A stretch of 64,000 bases of DNA from Botryotinia globosa. Its lineage: Eukaryota; Ascomycota; Leotiomycetes; Helotiales; Sclerotiniaceae. Position numbers and translations under genes: made by a program. The notes beneath the pieces were generated by a model that made no database searches, was not told the origin of the DNA, and saw only the letters and a program-made list of their open reading frames with translations. Positions 9,985-23,686 of the stretch are shown here, one piece after another. Every line of letters starts with the position of its first letter. Within the stretch, counting starts at the first letter, position 1. The stretch covers positions 372,001 to 436,000 of the forward strand of contig RCSZ01000001.1 in assembly GCA_014898425.1 (NCBI GenBank), given 5' to 3'.

Positions 9985-12799
9985 GATGGCAAATGGTAAA
10001 TTGTGTGTTGTATGTGTAGAAGTGGTGAATTTGTCTTTAACTAGTTTTGCAGAAATCAATAAAAGGTACTCGGTGAAAAAGGGTGTCGTCCAACACTAAA
10101 CAATGGATTATTGGCTTGTACTCACATTTTTTTCACAGGCCTCCAGAAACTCAATCAAGAGCAGGAGCAAAGGGATTTGATGTGGTGTGGTGTAAAAAGT
10201 TACAGACGGTCTCTTATTCTAACAAGGATACAATCGCTCCACCAAGATGCAAAAAATGGAGGTATGAGACAGAGGGAGGGAGAGAGAGAGAATTGATTAA
10301 TTGAAGATGGATGTGAGATACAAACAGATGAACAGAAGGAAGAAGATTTTCAGCAGACGATAGCAATCTGCGTTGGGTTCTGCCTTTCTTAGATATGGTT
10401 CATGGTTCACGGTTCAAGACTTCCCTTCTATGCGGGCAAAGGTAGGTAGGTAGGGTAGGTAGGAAGGACTAAAATGGACGCTTTTCTACTAAATTCTCAT
10501 ATAATTCTCTCTCACATATGTAATACATTTCTACCTGGTACCGCAAAATCTATCCAAGCTTCGCCCTCAACGTAACGCCAAAAAATCATTCATCGGGACA
10601 GGGGAAGAGAGCCAATTTAGTTAGAGATTTGTTGGGGCACCAAGCTCAAGGAGGGGGTTGAAAATGCATTCACCCACTCACCCACTACTTTATACCTTTT
10701 CTGACTGGGTAATCAAGGGACCTGGTTATGGTGGACCCTGTCAAATAAAGTCGTCAGATAGTCAGATAGTCAGATAGTCAGCCTTGAGCGGTCTTGGTAT
10801 TTGTTATCTATCGCGCATGAACGTCACTTGTAATAATAAGTTCCAACTTGTCACATACACAACGGCGAGGAAATGAAATTTGGAATTGGGTTCGGGCTGA
10901 CGAGAAGAGAGTGATCTGACTTGATGGACTGTACTGTATCTGCATGGGATGGATTGTACAGAGTAAAGGGAAAGGAGAATGGAAATTGAGTTTCGAAACA
11001 TTTTCACATTTCACACTTCATATTTCAATAGTTCTTCCCGCCAGTGAAGTATTGAGACAGATTATGAACCACCTACTTCAAACTTGTGTAAAAGATAGTC
11101 CTGGAACCGAAGATCTCCTTTCAATGTGTCTGTCCTCTTTAGACAGACGAGACAGAGTATAGGTAGGTAGGTAGGTAGGTAGGTAGGTATTCTGGAATTT
11201 TCTAATAGTCTCTACTCAACTGACACCTCTTTCTTTCTTCCTTTCGCCCCCCCTGAAACTTCGTGGCACCATAGTTTATCGGGGAAAGCAAAATAAAAAG
11301 GGTCTTCTCGCCAACATAGCGAGACATGTAGATTATTCCAGAGTGAGTAATTTGTCATTTGTGGTTGGGTTAGCTACCAATAAGATACCTGAGTATGTAG
11401 ATAGTAAGTAATCAATATCATTTGTTGAGTAGGAATGTCGACCAAATGCCTCTGGAGTAATGGCATGATACTGGGTATTCATTCTCTTGAAGAGTAATCT
11501 CTCCCGAAGAGTAATCACCATCATTTGTTGAGTCGGAATGTCGACATGTCTGCTTACAATATTCCAGGTTCCAAATGCCTCCGGAGTAATGGCATGATAC
11601 CTAGGTATTCGTCAATATCGATGTGTGGCCCATGATCAAGTAAGTACTGGGTATGTACGATCAGGTATACTATCACATCTTCACTAGCTAGCATATTTGC
11701 CGTGGAAAAGAAGGCCGTGATGATTTTGCTCCCACGATGTATCTGGATTCTTGATCGAGTAACGTACTAACAACCGTGTGTTTCGCAAGACAGATCGCTT
11801 TTGAAGCTACCTAGGGTTTGCACTTTCAAACCCCGGTTTATGCATACAATCAAATCAAGGGGTCCAGCGGAAAGGAAGTAGAGATGTGCCGACCATCTCT
11901 GCCCTCTTGCCCTACCTAGCCACCTGAGGTATGTAGTAGATTTGAAGTAGGCATGATGTTAAATGCAAATACTTTACATCCTGGATAGAATATCTGTCGG
12001 TGATTTTTGGGGGTCAATATCGGATTGCATATGTAGAATAAGAAGCGTGTAACCATTGGCGATATTGGCAATATATGGTCAAATACATTCATTCCGGAGT
12101 CCGTACACACGAGAGGTCGACCCAATTCTTGAAACCCATGATATTGGATTGGATCCAAAAAAAGGTCGTTGAGATAGATGTTTGATGCTCACTCGTGCTA
12201 TCGAGGGGAGAAGAATTATAGACAAGGATGATAATGTGACGCTAAGCCTCTTACGTGTCTAGTCTCAATCCTCACCCGTCTGTTGGGAGGAGGGCCAAAA
12301 ATTCATCAACCATTGAGATGTCTCCCCTTGTAATCCTAGCCCAAGTAATGCTCATACCGTAGCAAGGCGAGAAAACCCAAAGCTTCTGTCTACTTCGTAC
12401 CATACTCTAACATTTGGTCTTTTCTCCGCTCCACCAGATAGAACCTTTAGAAGATACCCTCCCTTCCTCTATTCTGTCCGTTATTCAAATCTTCGTTATT
12501 CAAACCTCAATTTGATTTCAGTTTCCCTAATAGAATCAGTCTTTTTGTTTGCTGATTTAGAAAAAGGAAAAGTCTCTATATACTTTGTATTACTAGATAT
12601 AGACAGACTTGAGAGGGGAATTCCCAGAGTAGTCTTAAGTTTACTACTCTCTCCAAAAAAAAAACGGGAAGGTCTGTTTTAGATTCAACTCTTGAATTTG
12701 ACAGTTTGGCCCAACTCTTAGAATTCCTTCGCAGAAATTCTTTTTATGATACCCCCTTCGAATACAATTTAATTTTCCTCGACCATACAATCCTCAGAT
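9985..12799. promoter_or_regulatory. Divergent intergenic region between the two FAS genes
   Basis: 2.8 kb separates the start codons of FAS beta (leftward) and FAS alpha (rightward), so it must hold both promoters and 5' leaders. A pyrimidine-rich stretch at about 12410-12560 and an A9-10 run near 12655 precede the alpha start and look like a leader. Simple repeats: (GTAG)n at 10441-10464 and 11161-11190, and a GTCAGATA-type repeat at 10752-10782. A longer direct duplication lies at 11409-11610. I looked for CACGTG boxes here and saw none. No open frame resembles a gene. Confidence 0.7.
11409..11610. repeat. Interrupted direct duplication (two copies, about 70 and 100 bp)
   Basis: Copy one at 11409-11480 and copy two at 11510-11610 share the blocks CATTTGTTGAGT, GGAATGTCGAC, CAAATGCCTC and GGAGTAATGGCATGATAC. 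Copy two carries about 27 extra bases between the GTCGAC block and the CAAATGCC block. Differences are few, so the duplication is fairly recent. Confidence 0.8.
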
Positions 12800-15700
12800 A
12801 TGCGTCCCGAAGTCGAGCAAGAGCTCGCCCATACGCTCCTTGTCGAGCTATTGGCATATCAATTTGCATCTCCCGTAAGATGGATTGAAACACAAGATGT
12901 GATTTTGGATGAGAAGACTACCGAAAGAATCGTCGAGATCGGTCCTGCAGATACCCTTGGTACTATGGCCAAGCGGACACTCGCCTCCAAATACGAAGCC
13001 TACGATGCAGCAAAATCTATTCAACGTCAAATTCTATGCTACAACAAAGATGCCAAGGAGATTTACTATGATGTCGACCCAGTGGAGGATGAACCTGCGG
13101 CCGCTCCAAGTGATTCTACACCAGCACCAGCAGCATCTTCTGGCTCAGCACCTGCCCCAGTTGCAGCAGCTCCTCCACCAAGTGCAGGCCCAGCCGCACA
13201 AGTTCCAGATGCCCCAGTCGGAGCCATAGATATTGTGCGATCTCTGATTGCCCAAAAACTTAAGAAACCACTCTTGGAAATTCCATTGACAAAAGCCATC
13301 AAGGATCTTGTCGGAGGTAAGAATTGTCTTTCTCATTGCTTGGGTTGCAGAAGCTAATCAAGGGATTTCTACAGGAAAATCTACACTTCAAAACGAGATA
13401 TTGGGAGATTTGGGCAAAGAATTCGGTTCAACGCCTGAGAAGCCAGAAGATACCCCTCTGGACGAATTGGGAGCTTCGATGCAACAAACTTTCAACGGTC
13501 AATTAGGAAAACAATCATCATCTCTCGTTGCGAGGTTAATTTCCTCAAAAATGCCAGGTGGATTCAATATAACTACAGCAAGAAAATATTTGGAAACACG
13601 CTGGGGTTTGGCATCCGGTAGACAAGATGGTGTCTTGCTTTTGGCCCTGACAATGGAGCCAGCAGCACGTTTAGGATCTGAAAATGATGCTAAGGCATTC
13701 CTCGACGATGTTTCACAAAAATACGCAGCAAATACAGGAATCAGCCTGTCGACGGTATCTGCCAGTGCTGATGCAGGTGGCTCAGGTGGTGGAATGATGA
13801 TGGATCCAGCTGCCCTTGATGCTTTGACCAAGGATCAGAGAGCACTTTTCAAGCAGCAGCTTGAACTCTTCGCCAGATACCTTAAGATGGATCTCCGAGC
13901 TGGTGACAAGGCGTTTATTGGTGCGCAACAATCAGAAAAGGCCCTTCAGCCACAACTCGACCTGTGGAATGTTGAACACGGAGAGTTTTATGCTGCGGGT
14001 ATTGAGCCTGTTTTCACTCAATTAAAGGCTAGAGTATACGATTCTTCATGGAATTGGGCGCGACAAGATGCCTTGACAATGTACTACGATATCATTTTCG
14101 GTCGACTCCAAGCAGTTGATCGAGAAATCGTTAGTCAGTGCATTCGTATTATGAACAGATCGAACCCCACCCTTCTCGAATTTATGCAATATCACATTGA
14201 TAACTGCCCAACTGAGCGTGGCGAGACTTACAAGCTTGCAAAAGAACTTGGTCAATCGCTCATCGACAACTGCAGAGATGTACTGAACGAAGCACCAGTT
14301 TACAAGGATGTTGCATTGCCAACTGGACCACATACGACAATCGATGCTCGTGGCAATCTTGATTACGCTGAAATACCCAGATCTAGTGTCCGAAAGCTTG
14401 AGCACTATGTGCGAGAAATGGCTGATGGAGGGAAGATCTCAGAATACGGGAACCGAACCAAGGTCCAGAATGATCTCGGCCGTATCTACAAGCTGATCAA
14501 GCAGCAGCACAAGCTCTCCAAAGCATCTCAACTCCAAATCAAGAGTCTCTATAGTGATGTCATCCGCTCATTAGCGATGAGTGAAGGACAAATCATTCCA
14601 AAGGAGAACAGCAATGGCAAGAAGAACGGAGTCAAAATGAATGGTGGAAAGGCAAACAGCAATGTGAAGGCTGGAAAGGTCGAGACCATTCCATTCCTTC
14701 ATTTGAAGAGAAAGGATGAGCATGGTTGGGAGTACAGCAAGAAGCTTACCGGTCTTTATCTCGATGGATTAGAGCAGGCTGCTAAATCTGGTGTCACTTT
14801 CCAAGGCAAGAATGCTTTGATGACTGGTGCCGGAGCTGGCTCAATTGGTGCCGATGTGTTGCAAGGATTGATTAGTGGTGGCGCTAAGGTTGTCGTAACC
14901 ACCAGTCGATTCTCCAGACAGGTCACCGAGTACTACCAATCAATGTATGCTCGCTACGGATCCCGAGGATCTCAATTGATTGTTGTTCCCTTTAACCAAG
15001 GTAGCAAACAAGACGTTGAGGCCTTGATCAACTATATCTACGATCCAAAGACCGGTCTTGGATGGGATCTTGACTATGTCATTCCATTCGCTGCCATTCC
15101 CGAGAACGGTCGTGAAATTGATAGCATCGACTCAAAATCTGAGCTCGCTCACCGTATCATGTTGACCAATCTTCTCCGTCTTTTGGGTTGTATCAAAACT
15201 CAGAAGTTCGAGCGAGGTTTCGAGACTAGACCTGCTCAAGTTGTCTTGCCGCTCTCTCCAAATCACGGAACATTCGGTAATGATGGTCTTTACTCCGAAT
15301 CCAAGTTGGCATTGGAAACTCTGTTTAACAGATGGCACTCGGAGAGCTGGGGCAATTTCCTTACCATCTGCGGAGCTGTCATTGGATGGACTCGTGGTAC
15401 TGGTCTCATGTCTGGTAACAACATTGTTGCAGAAGGTGTCGAGGCGTACGGCGTACGCACATTCTCTCAACAAGAGATGGCTTTCAACTTGTTGGGTCTC
15501 ATGGCCCCTAACATTGTTGATCTCTGCCAATCCGAGCCAGTTTTTGCTGATTTGAACGGTGGTTTGCAATTCATTCCTAACCTCAAGGATTTGATGACCA
15601 AACTCCGAAAGGATATAATGGAGACTAGCGAAGTCCGACAAGCTGTCACCAAGGAGACTGCTATTGAGAACAAGATTGTCAATGGTGAGGACAGTGAAGC

Positions 15701-18491
15701 CCTCTACAAAAAGGTCACAATTGAGCCACGTGCAAACATCAAGTACGACTTCCCACAATTGCCAGACTGGAAGAAGGAAGTCGCTCCACTTAATGAAAAC
15801 CTCAAGGGTATGGTTGATCTCGAAAAGGTTGTTGTCGTTACTGGTTTCGCTGAGGTTGGACCATGGGGTAACTCTCGTACTAGATGGGAAATGGAGGCGT
15901 ACGGTCAGTTCTCTTTGGAAGGTTGTGTTGAGATGGCCTGGATCATGGGTCTTATCAAGAATCACAATGGTAACATCAAAGGAAAATCATACGCAGGATG
16001 GGTTGACGCCAAGACCGGAGATCCAGTTGACGACAAAGATATCAAGGCCAAATACGAGAAATACATTCTCGAACACTCTGGTATCCGTTTGATTGAGCCT
16101 GAACTTTTCAATGGCTACAATCCAGAGAAGAAGCAATTACTTCAAGAAGTCGTTATTGAAGAGGACTTGGAACCATTTGAGACCTCAAAAGAAACTGCAG
16201 AAGAATTCAAACGTGAGCACGGCGATAAGGCTGAGATCTTTGAGATCCCAGAATCTGGAGAGTATCTCGTCCGCATGCGTAAGGGTGCCACACTACTCAT
16301 TCCAAAGGCCCTTCGCTTCGATCGACTTGTCGCCGGTCAAATCCCAACTGGATGGGATGCTAAGAAATATGGTATTCCAGATGATATCATCTCACAAGTC
16401 GATCCCGTTACCTTGTTCGTCCTTGTCTGCACTGTCGAGTCTCTCTTGGCATCTGGTATTACTGACCCATATGAGTTCTATCAATATGTGCATATCTCCG
16501 AAGTGGGTAACTGCATTGGATCTGGTATTGGTGGTACTACTGCCCTTAGAGGAATGTACAAAGACCGCTTCTTGGACAAACCACTTCAGAAGGATATTCT
16601 CCAAGAATCTTTCATTAACACCATGAGTGCTTGGGTCAACATGTTGTTGATGTCCTCCACTGGTCCAATCAAGACTCCTGTTGGTGCTTGCGCCACATCA
16701 GTCGAATCCGTCGATATTGGTTACGAGACTATTGTCGAAGGAAAGGCTCGTGTTTGTTTTGTTGGTGGGTTCGATGACTTCCAAGAGGAAGGTTCATACG
16801 AGTTTGCCAACATGAAAGCTACCAGTAATGCTGTTGATGAGATGGCCCATGGTCGTACACCTAAAGAGATGTCTCGTCCTACCACCACCACCAGAAATGG
16901 TTTCATGGAGTCACAAGGTTGTGGTATCCAAGTCATCATGACTGCCAGACTTGCTCTTGACATGGGTGTACCAATCTATGGTATCCTTGGGTTGACAACC
17001 ACTGCTACTGACAAGATCGGACGCTCCGTTCCTGCTCCAGGTCAAGGTGTTCTTACAACCGCTCGTGAAAACCCTGGCAAGTTCCCATCGCCTCTTTTGG
17101 ATATCAAGTACCGTCGCAGACAAGTTGAGCTTCGCAAGAAGAACATCAAGGCATGGCAAGAATCCGAACTTGAGTATCTCCATGAAGAGATTTCTGCCAT
17201 GAAGGCTCAAGGAGGAGAATTCAACGAAAGCGAATATGCCCAAGACAGAGCTCAACATATCGAGCGCGAGGCTTTACGTCAAGAGCGTGAGGTTCTGAAC
17301 AGTCTTGGCAACAACTTCTGGAAGAAGGATCCTACTATCGCACCTCTTCGTGGTGCCCTTGCTACTTGGGGTCTTACCATTGATGACCTTGATGTTGCAT
17401 CTTTCCACGGTACCTCAACTGTTGCAAATGACAAGAACGAGTCTTCAGTCATTTGCCAACAAATGGAGCATCTTGGTCGTAAGAAGGGTAACGCTGTCAT
17501 GGGTATCTTCCAAAAGTACTTGACAGGTCATCCAAAGGGTGCTGCTGGAGCTTGGATGTTCAACGGTTGTTTGCAGGTCCTCAACAGTGGTTTAGTTCCT
17601 GGTAACAGAAATGCCGACAATGTCGATCAAGTTATGGAGAAGTTCGACTACATTGTTTACCCTAGTCGCAGCATTCAAACCGATGGTATCAAGGCTTTCT
17701 CTGTTACTTCCTTCGGTTTCGGTCAAAAGGGTGCCCAAGCTATTGGTATTCATCCAAAGTATCTGTTCGCCACTCTTGACGAGCAAACATACTCGGCATA
17801 CTGCACTAAGGTTGAAGCCAGACAAAAGAAGGCCTACCGTTACTTCCACAACGGAATGATCACAAATACATTGTTCGTTGCCAAGGACCACTCACCTTAC
17901 ACTGACGACCAACAAGGAGCTGTCTTCCTCAACCCAGAAGCTCGTGTATCAGTCGATAAGAAGACTTCTGCTCTCACATATGCTCCAAACTTTGCCAAGA
18001 AGGTTATCAACAAGGAAAAGTCAGAGAGCACAAAGCAAATGGTTGAGTCACTTGCAAAGGGTGCTGCAACAGCTAATAACAAAGTTGGTGTTGATGTAGA
18101 GGATATTTCTGCCATCAACATTGAGAATGATACATTCTTGGAGAGAAACTTCACCGAGAAGGAGGTTGCTTACTGCAAGCAAGCACCAAGCCCACAGGCA
18201 TCTTTCGCTGGAAAGTGGAGTGCAAAGGAGGCAGTCTTCAAATCTCTTGGTGTCGCAAGTAAGGGAGCCGGAGCACCTTTGAAGGAAATTGAAATCACCA
18301 ACAATGAAAAGGGTGCACCAATTGTCTCGGTAAGTTTAAACCCCTTCATTTCCGATCAACTTTCGCTAACGACCATCTAGCTTCACGGTGATGCTGCAAC
18401 CGCAGCAAAGAAAGCTGGTGTGAAAGAGATTAGCATTTCCATCTCGCACTCTGACACTCAAGCCATCGCAATTGCCGTTGCAACCTTTTAA
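12800..18491 (+). CDS. fas2: Fatty acid synthase alpha subunit; join(12800..13316,13375..18329,18381..18491)
   Basis: Alpha chain of the fungal type I fatty-acid synthase, partner of the beta subunit at 3632-9984. The model gives 1860 residues, normal for the family, with the conserved start [14 protein letters not shown] and no upstream in-frame ATG. Introns: 13317-13374 (58 bp, phase 1) and 18330-18380 (51 bp, phase 0). Domains in order: N-terminal part of the palmitoyl transferase fold; an Ala/Pro-rich linker about residues 100-140; acyl carrier protein with the phosphopantetheine serine in GGKST near 175, its codon just after the first splice junction; ketoreductase with GAGAGSIG near 657; ketosynthase with the cysteine in VGACATS near 1278; and a C-terminal phosphopantetheinyl transferase beginning VGVDVEDIS near 1742. 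The second intron falls inside that last domain. All catalytic motifs look intact. Confidence 0.97.
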
Positions 18492-20329
18492 GCTTTAGTT
18501 TTTTTTACTCCTCTTGTACATTGGAGTTGAGTTTTAATTTTATTTTACATATTTGACTAGTATGGGATTTGCAGGCGCACATCCAGTTCTGATTCAGACA
18601 ATGTGGAGGGAGTAACAGGATTGGAATGCGTTTTTTTCAATGTGATAAGATCAGATGAAGATGAGAGCAATCAGAATTGATTACAGTCAATGAATTTGAT
18701 GTAAATAGATAGATAGAAAGGCAGAAATGAGAATCACAACAATAGATTTAAACAATTCCTTCAAGAATCGTGAATCGCTTTTACTTCACATATATGTGTA
18801 TATAAATATATAAATATATATATATATATACATACACGTATTTACGCAGACACGTTTTCATAGAAAATCCAAACATAAATCTGGATACCTTGGATGGAGG
18901 GATACCTTGGTATGGATGGGACGAACGACCGGGCTGATCCGATAGTGGGCCCCCTGTTCTGTCAAATTGTGGAAAGACTAGCCGCTAGAGCTAGGTAATT
19001 ATTACCTTTCTACTCTCATTTGTATTGTGTCAAAAGATTCTTTTTTCTCTCTCTGTGTATTTTCTTTTGATGACAATCTCTTTCCAATAGTTTTGAAACT
19101 TCATTTAATTGCATATGTTTTGTTGGGAAACTTTTCAAAGGTATCATACAAGTTTGTGAATGGGATCGAAGAGTCCGAAGAGTTTGTTCTCCTGCGTCGT
19201 TACTTACTTGTATAGGTAGCAGATAGAGGAGCACAGGGCTTATAATCGGTCCAGGGGCGGTCCTCACTTTGCAGCACAGCGTGGATCAGGGCGGCTGACA
19301 GGAAGTGGTACGTGGGGACCTCTAGTTCCTAAGCTTTATTTCTATAGGATATGAGCTCGCATCCTATGGACACTTGGGAAAGAAAGAAAGAAAGGAAGCT
19401 CGATGGAAAAAGCAAAGATTCTTGTAGGTTTCTGGTAGGTTTCTGGTAAAGTTGAGTTCTCAAGGCTATCTACGTATCGTGTGTGTCAGCAGCGAGCAGG
19501 GCCACCAGGGCAAGACGAGGGAGGGTAGCAAGGCAGGGCAACGGAAACGGACTTTCGGGCATCGTACCTTTTACATCTATCTGTATAGCCAGCCATACAT
19601 ACATACTTCTAGAATCGCACTATCGATCATACTTCTGCCAGTAAATTGTGTGGATTCGATATTGGACGGTTACTTTTCCGGGTATGGTCATACTGCATAC
19701 ATCTATACTTCCCCAAGAGACTGGACGACCCGTGGACGAGTAATACCTACCGAGTAAGAGGTTACTTACACATACATATTATATGGTAATGTAATGCAAA
19801 GAGCCTCAGCGCAACACAACACAACTGCCTGCAGTCATCCTCTCGCGCTCTTCATTTCTCCTGCAGACACAGACCTCACCATCATTCATTCGAAGTGCTA
19901 CCGTGCCAGCATACATGATCACTTGCGCAATCGTTCAATTTATTGTTCTAAATCGTATATACATTTGACCACTACATTCTTTATATTCCATACAGTATCG
20001 CGGATTGAGATTTCGTTATTTGGGAGGAGGGATTGGATTAGATATTACGGGAACGGGTGCCGATATTACGCATATCTCCCTCGATTGATGGATTGAAAGC
20101 GAACGTAAACACGACCCCGAATACTACTGGCGCAAGATTTGTCGATAGAGATTAGTACAAGTGGAAGTGGAGTGGCCTCTGCGCGAGACGGTCGGGCTTG
20201 GAGACGGTTTGCGAATTAGGATCATCCCGTCCTTGGTGAAGTGGTGCGTCTGGAATATATATATTTATATACGAACTATTCGAAGCTATATTCGTTACTC
20301 GCGAGCTACGCTCGTAAGCTCCCGCCCAC
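18492..20329. other. Intergenic region between FAS alpha and the SH3 gene
   Basis: 1.8 kb with no convincing gene. It contains an AT microsatellite (18785-18836, TATATA-rich) after the FAS alpha 3' end and scattered short GAAA runs (about 19380-19395). The last 200 bases should hold the promoter and leader of the gene at 20330. Small open frames here lack any recognisable protein character. Confidence 0.55.
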
Positions 20330-23300
20330 ATGTCGGACGATTTTGCGGCTCCCATAAAGGGTATCATAAAGGCACTAGATGCGGGGATAAAGTTAACGAA
20401 GAGGGTTGCGAGATCTGCGAGCGAAGGGCCGAGTAATTTAATTTATATATCGGAGTTGGCACAAAATTTACAGAAGAATTTGGAAAAGACTAGTCAGGCT
20501 ATCGCGGATGCTTATAGAGATGCTGCAGGATCATATGGTGAAGATTTTGCCAAGGCGTTGATGGAGGATGGTAAGTGATGTTACGGAATATGGAAATATA
20601 TGGGAGTTATTGACTGATGATGTGGTAGAATCTATTCAAAATCGATTGAAAGAGGTTAAGATAGATCTGAGGGATCAAATTGATGAATGTCAGGATTTCG
20701 ATGAAAACCTCGAATCTTTTCAAGCATCAGCTTTTACAAATGTCAAACAACAATCGAAAAGATGTCGGACGGAATGTACTTTTATTTTCAACAATCTGCG
20801 GGATCGGCTAGATCAGACGGATCGTCATGACTTTCGGATGGAGGACAGGTCTCCCCCATTGAGTCCTGCACATGTACCGATTATGGAACAATCTCCTCGA
20901 AGACCACCGGTAACAGGTTCTATAAATCCTAGCGCCCCACCATATTCATCACTGCCGTCCCAGATTGATAGACAAGTTATTGATCATAAAGTTTCGTTAT
21001 CTGATCCTCCAAAAAGGTCTCCCAAAGATGAAGATCCATGGAGTCTGAGCGGACCATATTTCGATGTAGGACCAAGGACTCCTCCTCGTGGTCCATCTCC
21101 AGAACCAAGTTATCAAGAATCGATACAAGCTACACCTCCTCCAAAATATGGATATGAAACACCACCTTCAAAGCAAATACTAATAGCCAAAGAACTAGTC
21201 TATCAACGACTAAATGCGAATGAGGAATTCCTGGAACGGAGAAAACAGTCTCGCATGTCATTTCATAACGAAATACGGAAATCAGTCTCCTCGATAGAAG
21301 AGAATAGGGCAAGCGAGACTTTTAGCGATGGATCGATGCTTACATCTCCTTGGTCTTCATATTCGTCAGCTAGTAGTCCGATAGAGAGGCATAGTTCTAG
21401 AGGAAGTGGATATGATGATCTGATAGGACGGAAAAGAAGTCAAGGTCAGACTTCTCAGGGAGGAAGTTCGAGAAATGGTTCATTGCGAGATCGAGAAGCT
21501 ACACCTGCATCTTCGAGTACGACGAAACCAGATAATGAATATTTCCCTACTGCCTCACTAAAGCCCCCCACGCCAATATCAGCGACGCCAGCCAGTCCCG
21601 GTATTAGCGAATATCAACCTTCGGAATCAGGAACTTCGTTGTGGTTGAAAAGTCCAGTCAGTCCACCAATGTCTGAAATCCATGATCCAGCTTCGTGGGG
21701 TAGACTGGCACCTGCAACCACAACTCCAACCTCTACTACATCCTTAGCTACCACATTACAACTACCTGGTTTTGGCAATGGAGTTGAAGATGGATTAGAA
21801 GTTGTTCCTGTAATCGAAAGTGGTTTAGAAGTTGTACCAACTCAAGATCCCGAACCAGTACCAATACAGCCTTCGAATCCCATTCCAGAGAATAGAAATC
21901 AAAGTCAATTAGCAATGCATAGAGCCATTCCTTCAATGAAAAGTATAGATTGTCCTATGAGGCATGATAGTTCCTTTTATAAATTCGATGGATTTTGTCC
22001 CGGGGCTAAAGCAATGATTAGAGGGGAAACTGGATTTAAAGTCGTTAAGAGACCTTCGGTATGTAGAATTTCTTCTTACTTTTACTTGGTTCATTATTTC
22101 ATTGGTCAGATATTACTCGCATCCCCTTGCTAATACCTAGGTTTCTCTGTACTGACAGAAGGATCAGGGCCATTATAGTGCTACTCTGAGTGCGAGATGT
22201 ATTAAATGTGCCTATGAGGTTGGATGGAATGATGTAGAAAAGGATAGATTACTTGATCGTATGTGTAAAATGCTTTTTGAGCGTGTGAAGGATGCTAATC
22301 TTATTTCGTGTATAGGTTCTGGAATATATTCAAATACCGGTATTCGATGGCGTCAACGATTTATTTCCAAATGTCATCTTAAAACGTCTTCAATAGATGA
22401 TCCTATCTATGGCGTATGTAGTCATTCCTTTCTTCCTGCGTTCTGAACTCAAACAAATAACTAACATTCCAAACAAGTGTATATTTTGTATTGAAGATCA
22501 TCGCACAGTTGAAGAACACGACGCAACCGTTTTCTTTAGCGTAACATCCCTATTTCGTCACCTAGCCCGTCATCCTCGTCCTCTTCCTCAAGTAGCAGGT
22601 ATTACAACCGTCTACGGAATCCAACCTCCTTCAGTCCTTGATTTCGACATTCAATTCACAATTCACGAACCTAAATTTTCTCCCTATTGCATGTCTGAGA
22701 TCACATCCAAAGTAGCATCTCGTCCTACTGCTCATGCAATAACAACCCATCATCCAAAACCTGTCGCCAAAACTTTTCGTGATCCTGACGGTCAACAAAG
22801 TATGCATTTTGCAGACGGTGCGAAAATTGTGGGGATTACGTTTCCGGAACGCTTTGGAGGTACTTGGTGTATAGGATATCACGATGGCGAACGAGGCTCT
22901 TTTCCCGCCAATGCTGTTTCTTTCCTTTCGCCACCGCGAGATGAAGTAAAAATGAATCCACAGAGTTCTCTTCAAGCAGTCGCGAAATGGGATTGGAAGC
23001 CGAAAGATAAAGAAGAAGGATGGCTTAAATTTTCGAAAGGAGAGAGAATATATAGTGTGGGGTATGCATGGCAAGATCAATGGTGTTGGAGTGGTTGTAC
23101 TAGTAAAGGCAAATGGGGACTTTTCCCAAGTAGTTTTGTGGAGGATTTAATAAGTACGGATTCATCATCTGGGAATGCTAAAGCGTCGAAGATATTAGGC
23201 ACGGATATTGAGAAAAAAGAAAGAGGAGGGTTAGGAGCAGCCTTTGGCTTCTCGGGGGGAAAAGGGAGGATGGTTGGTTTTCCTTCTAGTTTGAGTAGGA

Positions 23301-23686
23301 ATAGGAGTGCGAGGGGACCACAAAGTCCGGTGCAGAAAGAGGGAGAGGCGCTGGGGGAAAGAAGTGGGAGTTCGCTGAGTGGGTTGATGGGGTATGGGCA
23401 TCGGAGGGCGGCGAGCGTGAGGAGTAATGGGAGTACGGCGAGTACGCCAAGTAGTCCGTTGGTGGGGGTGCAGTCGGGGTTGGAGGTGGATGTGGGGATT
23501 AGACCGGGCACTTCGGGGGGAGATGGTGGGAGTGGAAGTGGAAGTGGAAGTGGGAGTAGGAGTGGGAATAGGGGGAGTAGTGGAAGTGTAGGATCGGCTT
23601 CGAAAGGCGCGGCGGGGAGTGTGAATAGAGGGAGTAATGGGAGTATGAGTGGGGGAATTTTGGGGAGTAGTTGGTTGAGGAGTTAG
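20330..23686 (+). CDS. Two-SH3-domain protein with Cys/His-rich centre; join(20330..20570,20629..22058,22159..22258,22316..22413,22478..23686)
   Basis: Not a named family that I recognise. The five-exon model gives 1025 residues; the four introns (57-100 bp) keep frame and have standard ends. The N-terminal ~130 residues are helical and charged (possible coiled coil). Then follow about 350 residues rich in Ser/Pro with many SP/TP sites, suggesting regulated phosphorylation. The middle has spaced Cys/His (CPMRH, DGFC, ARCIKC, SKCH, CIFCIEDH, and HLARH), which could bind zinc. Two SH3-like domains follow: a divergent one around GAKIVGITFPERFGGTWCIGYHDG and a clearer one, AVAKWDWKPKDKEEGWLKF...KGKWGLFPSSFVEDL. 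The C-terminal ~180 residues are Gly/Ser low complexity. SH3 pairs usually bind proline-rich partners in actin, polarity or endocytosis; a role here is inference. Confidence 0.82.

Noticed and set aside
15132..15965. A 277-codon minus-strand open frame inside FAS alpha
   Set aside because: Antisense to the ketoreductase/ketosynthase coding region; its composition follows the sense codons.
1324..18491. A secondary-metabolite cluster formed by the P450 with a dedicated FAS pair
   Set aside because: The FAS subunits have the standard primary-metabolism architecture, the P450 is broken, and no polyketide synthase, transporter or cluster regulator is present.
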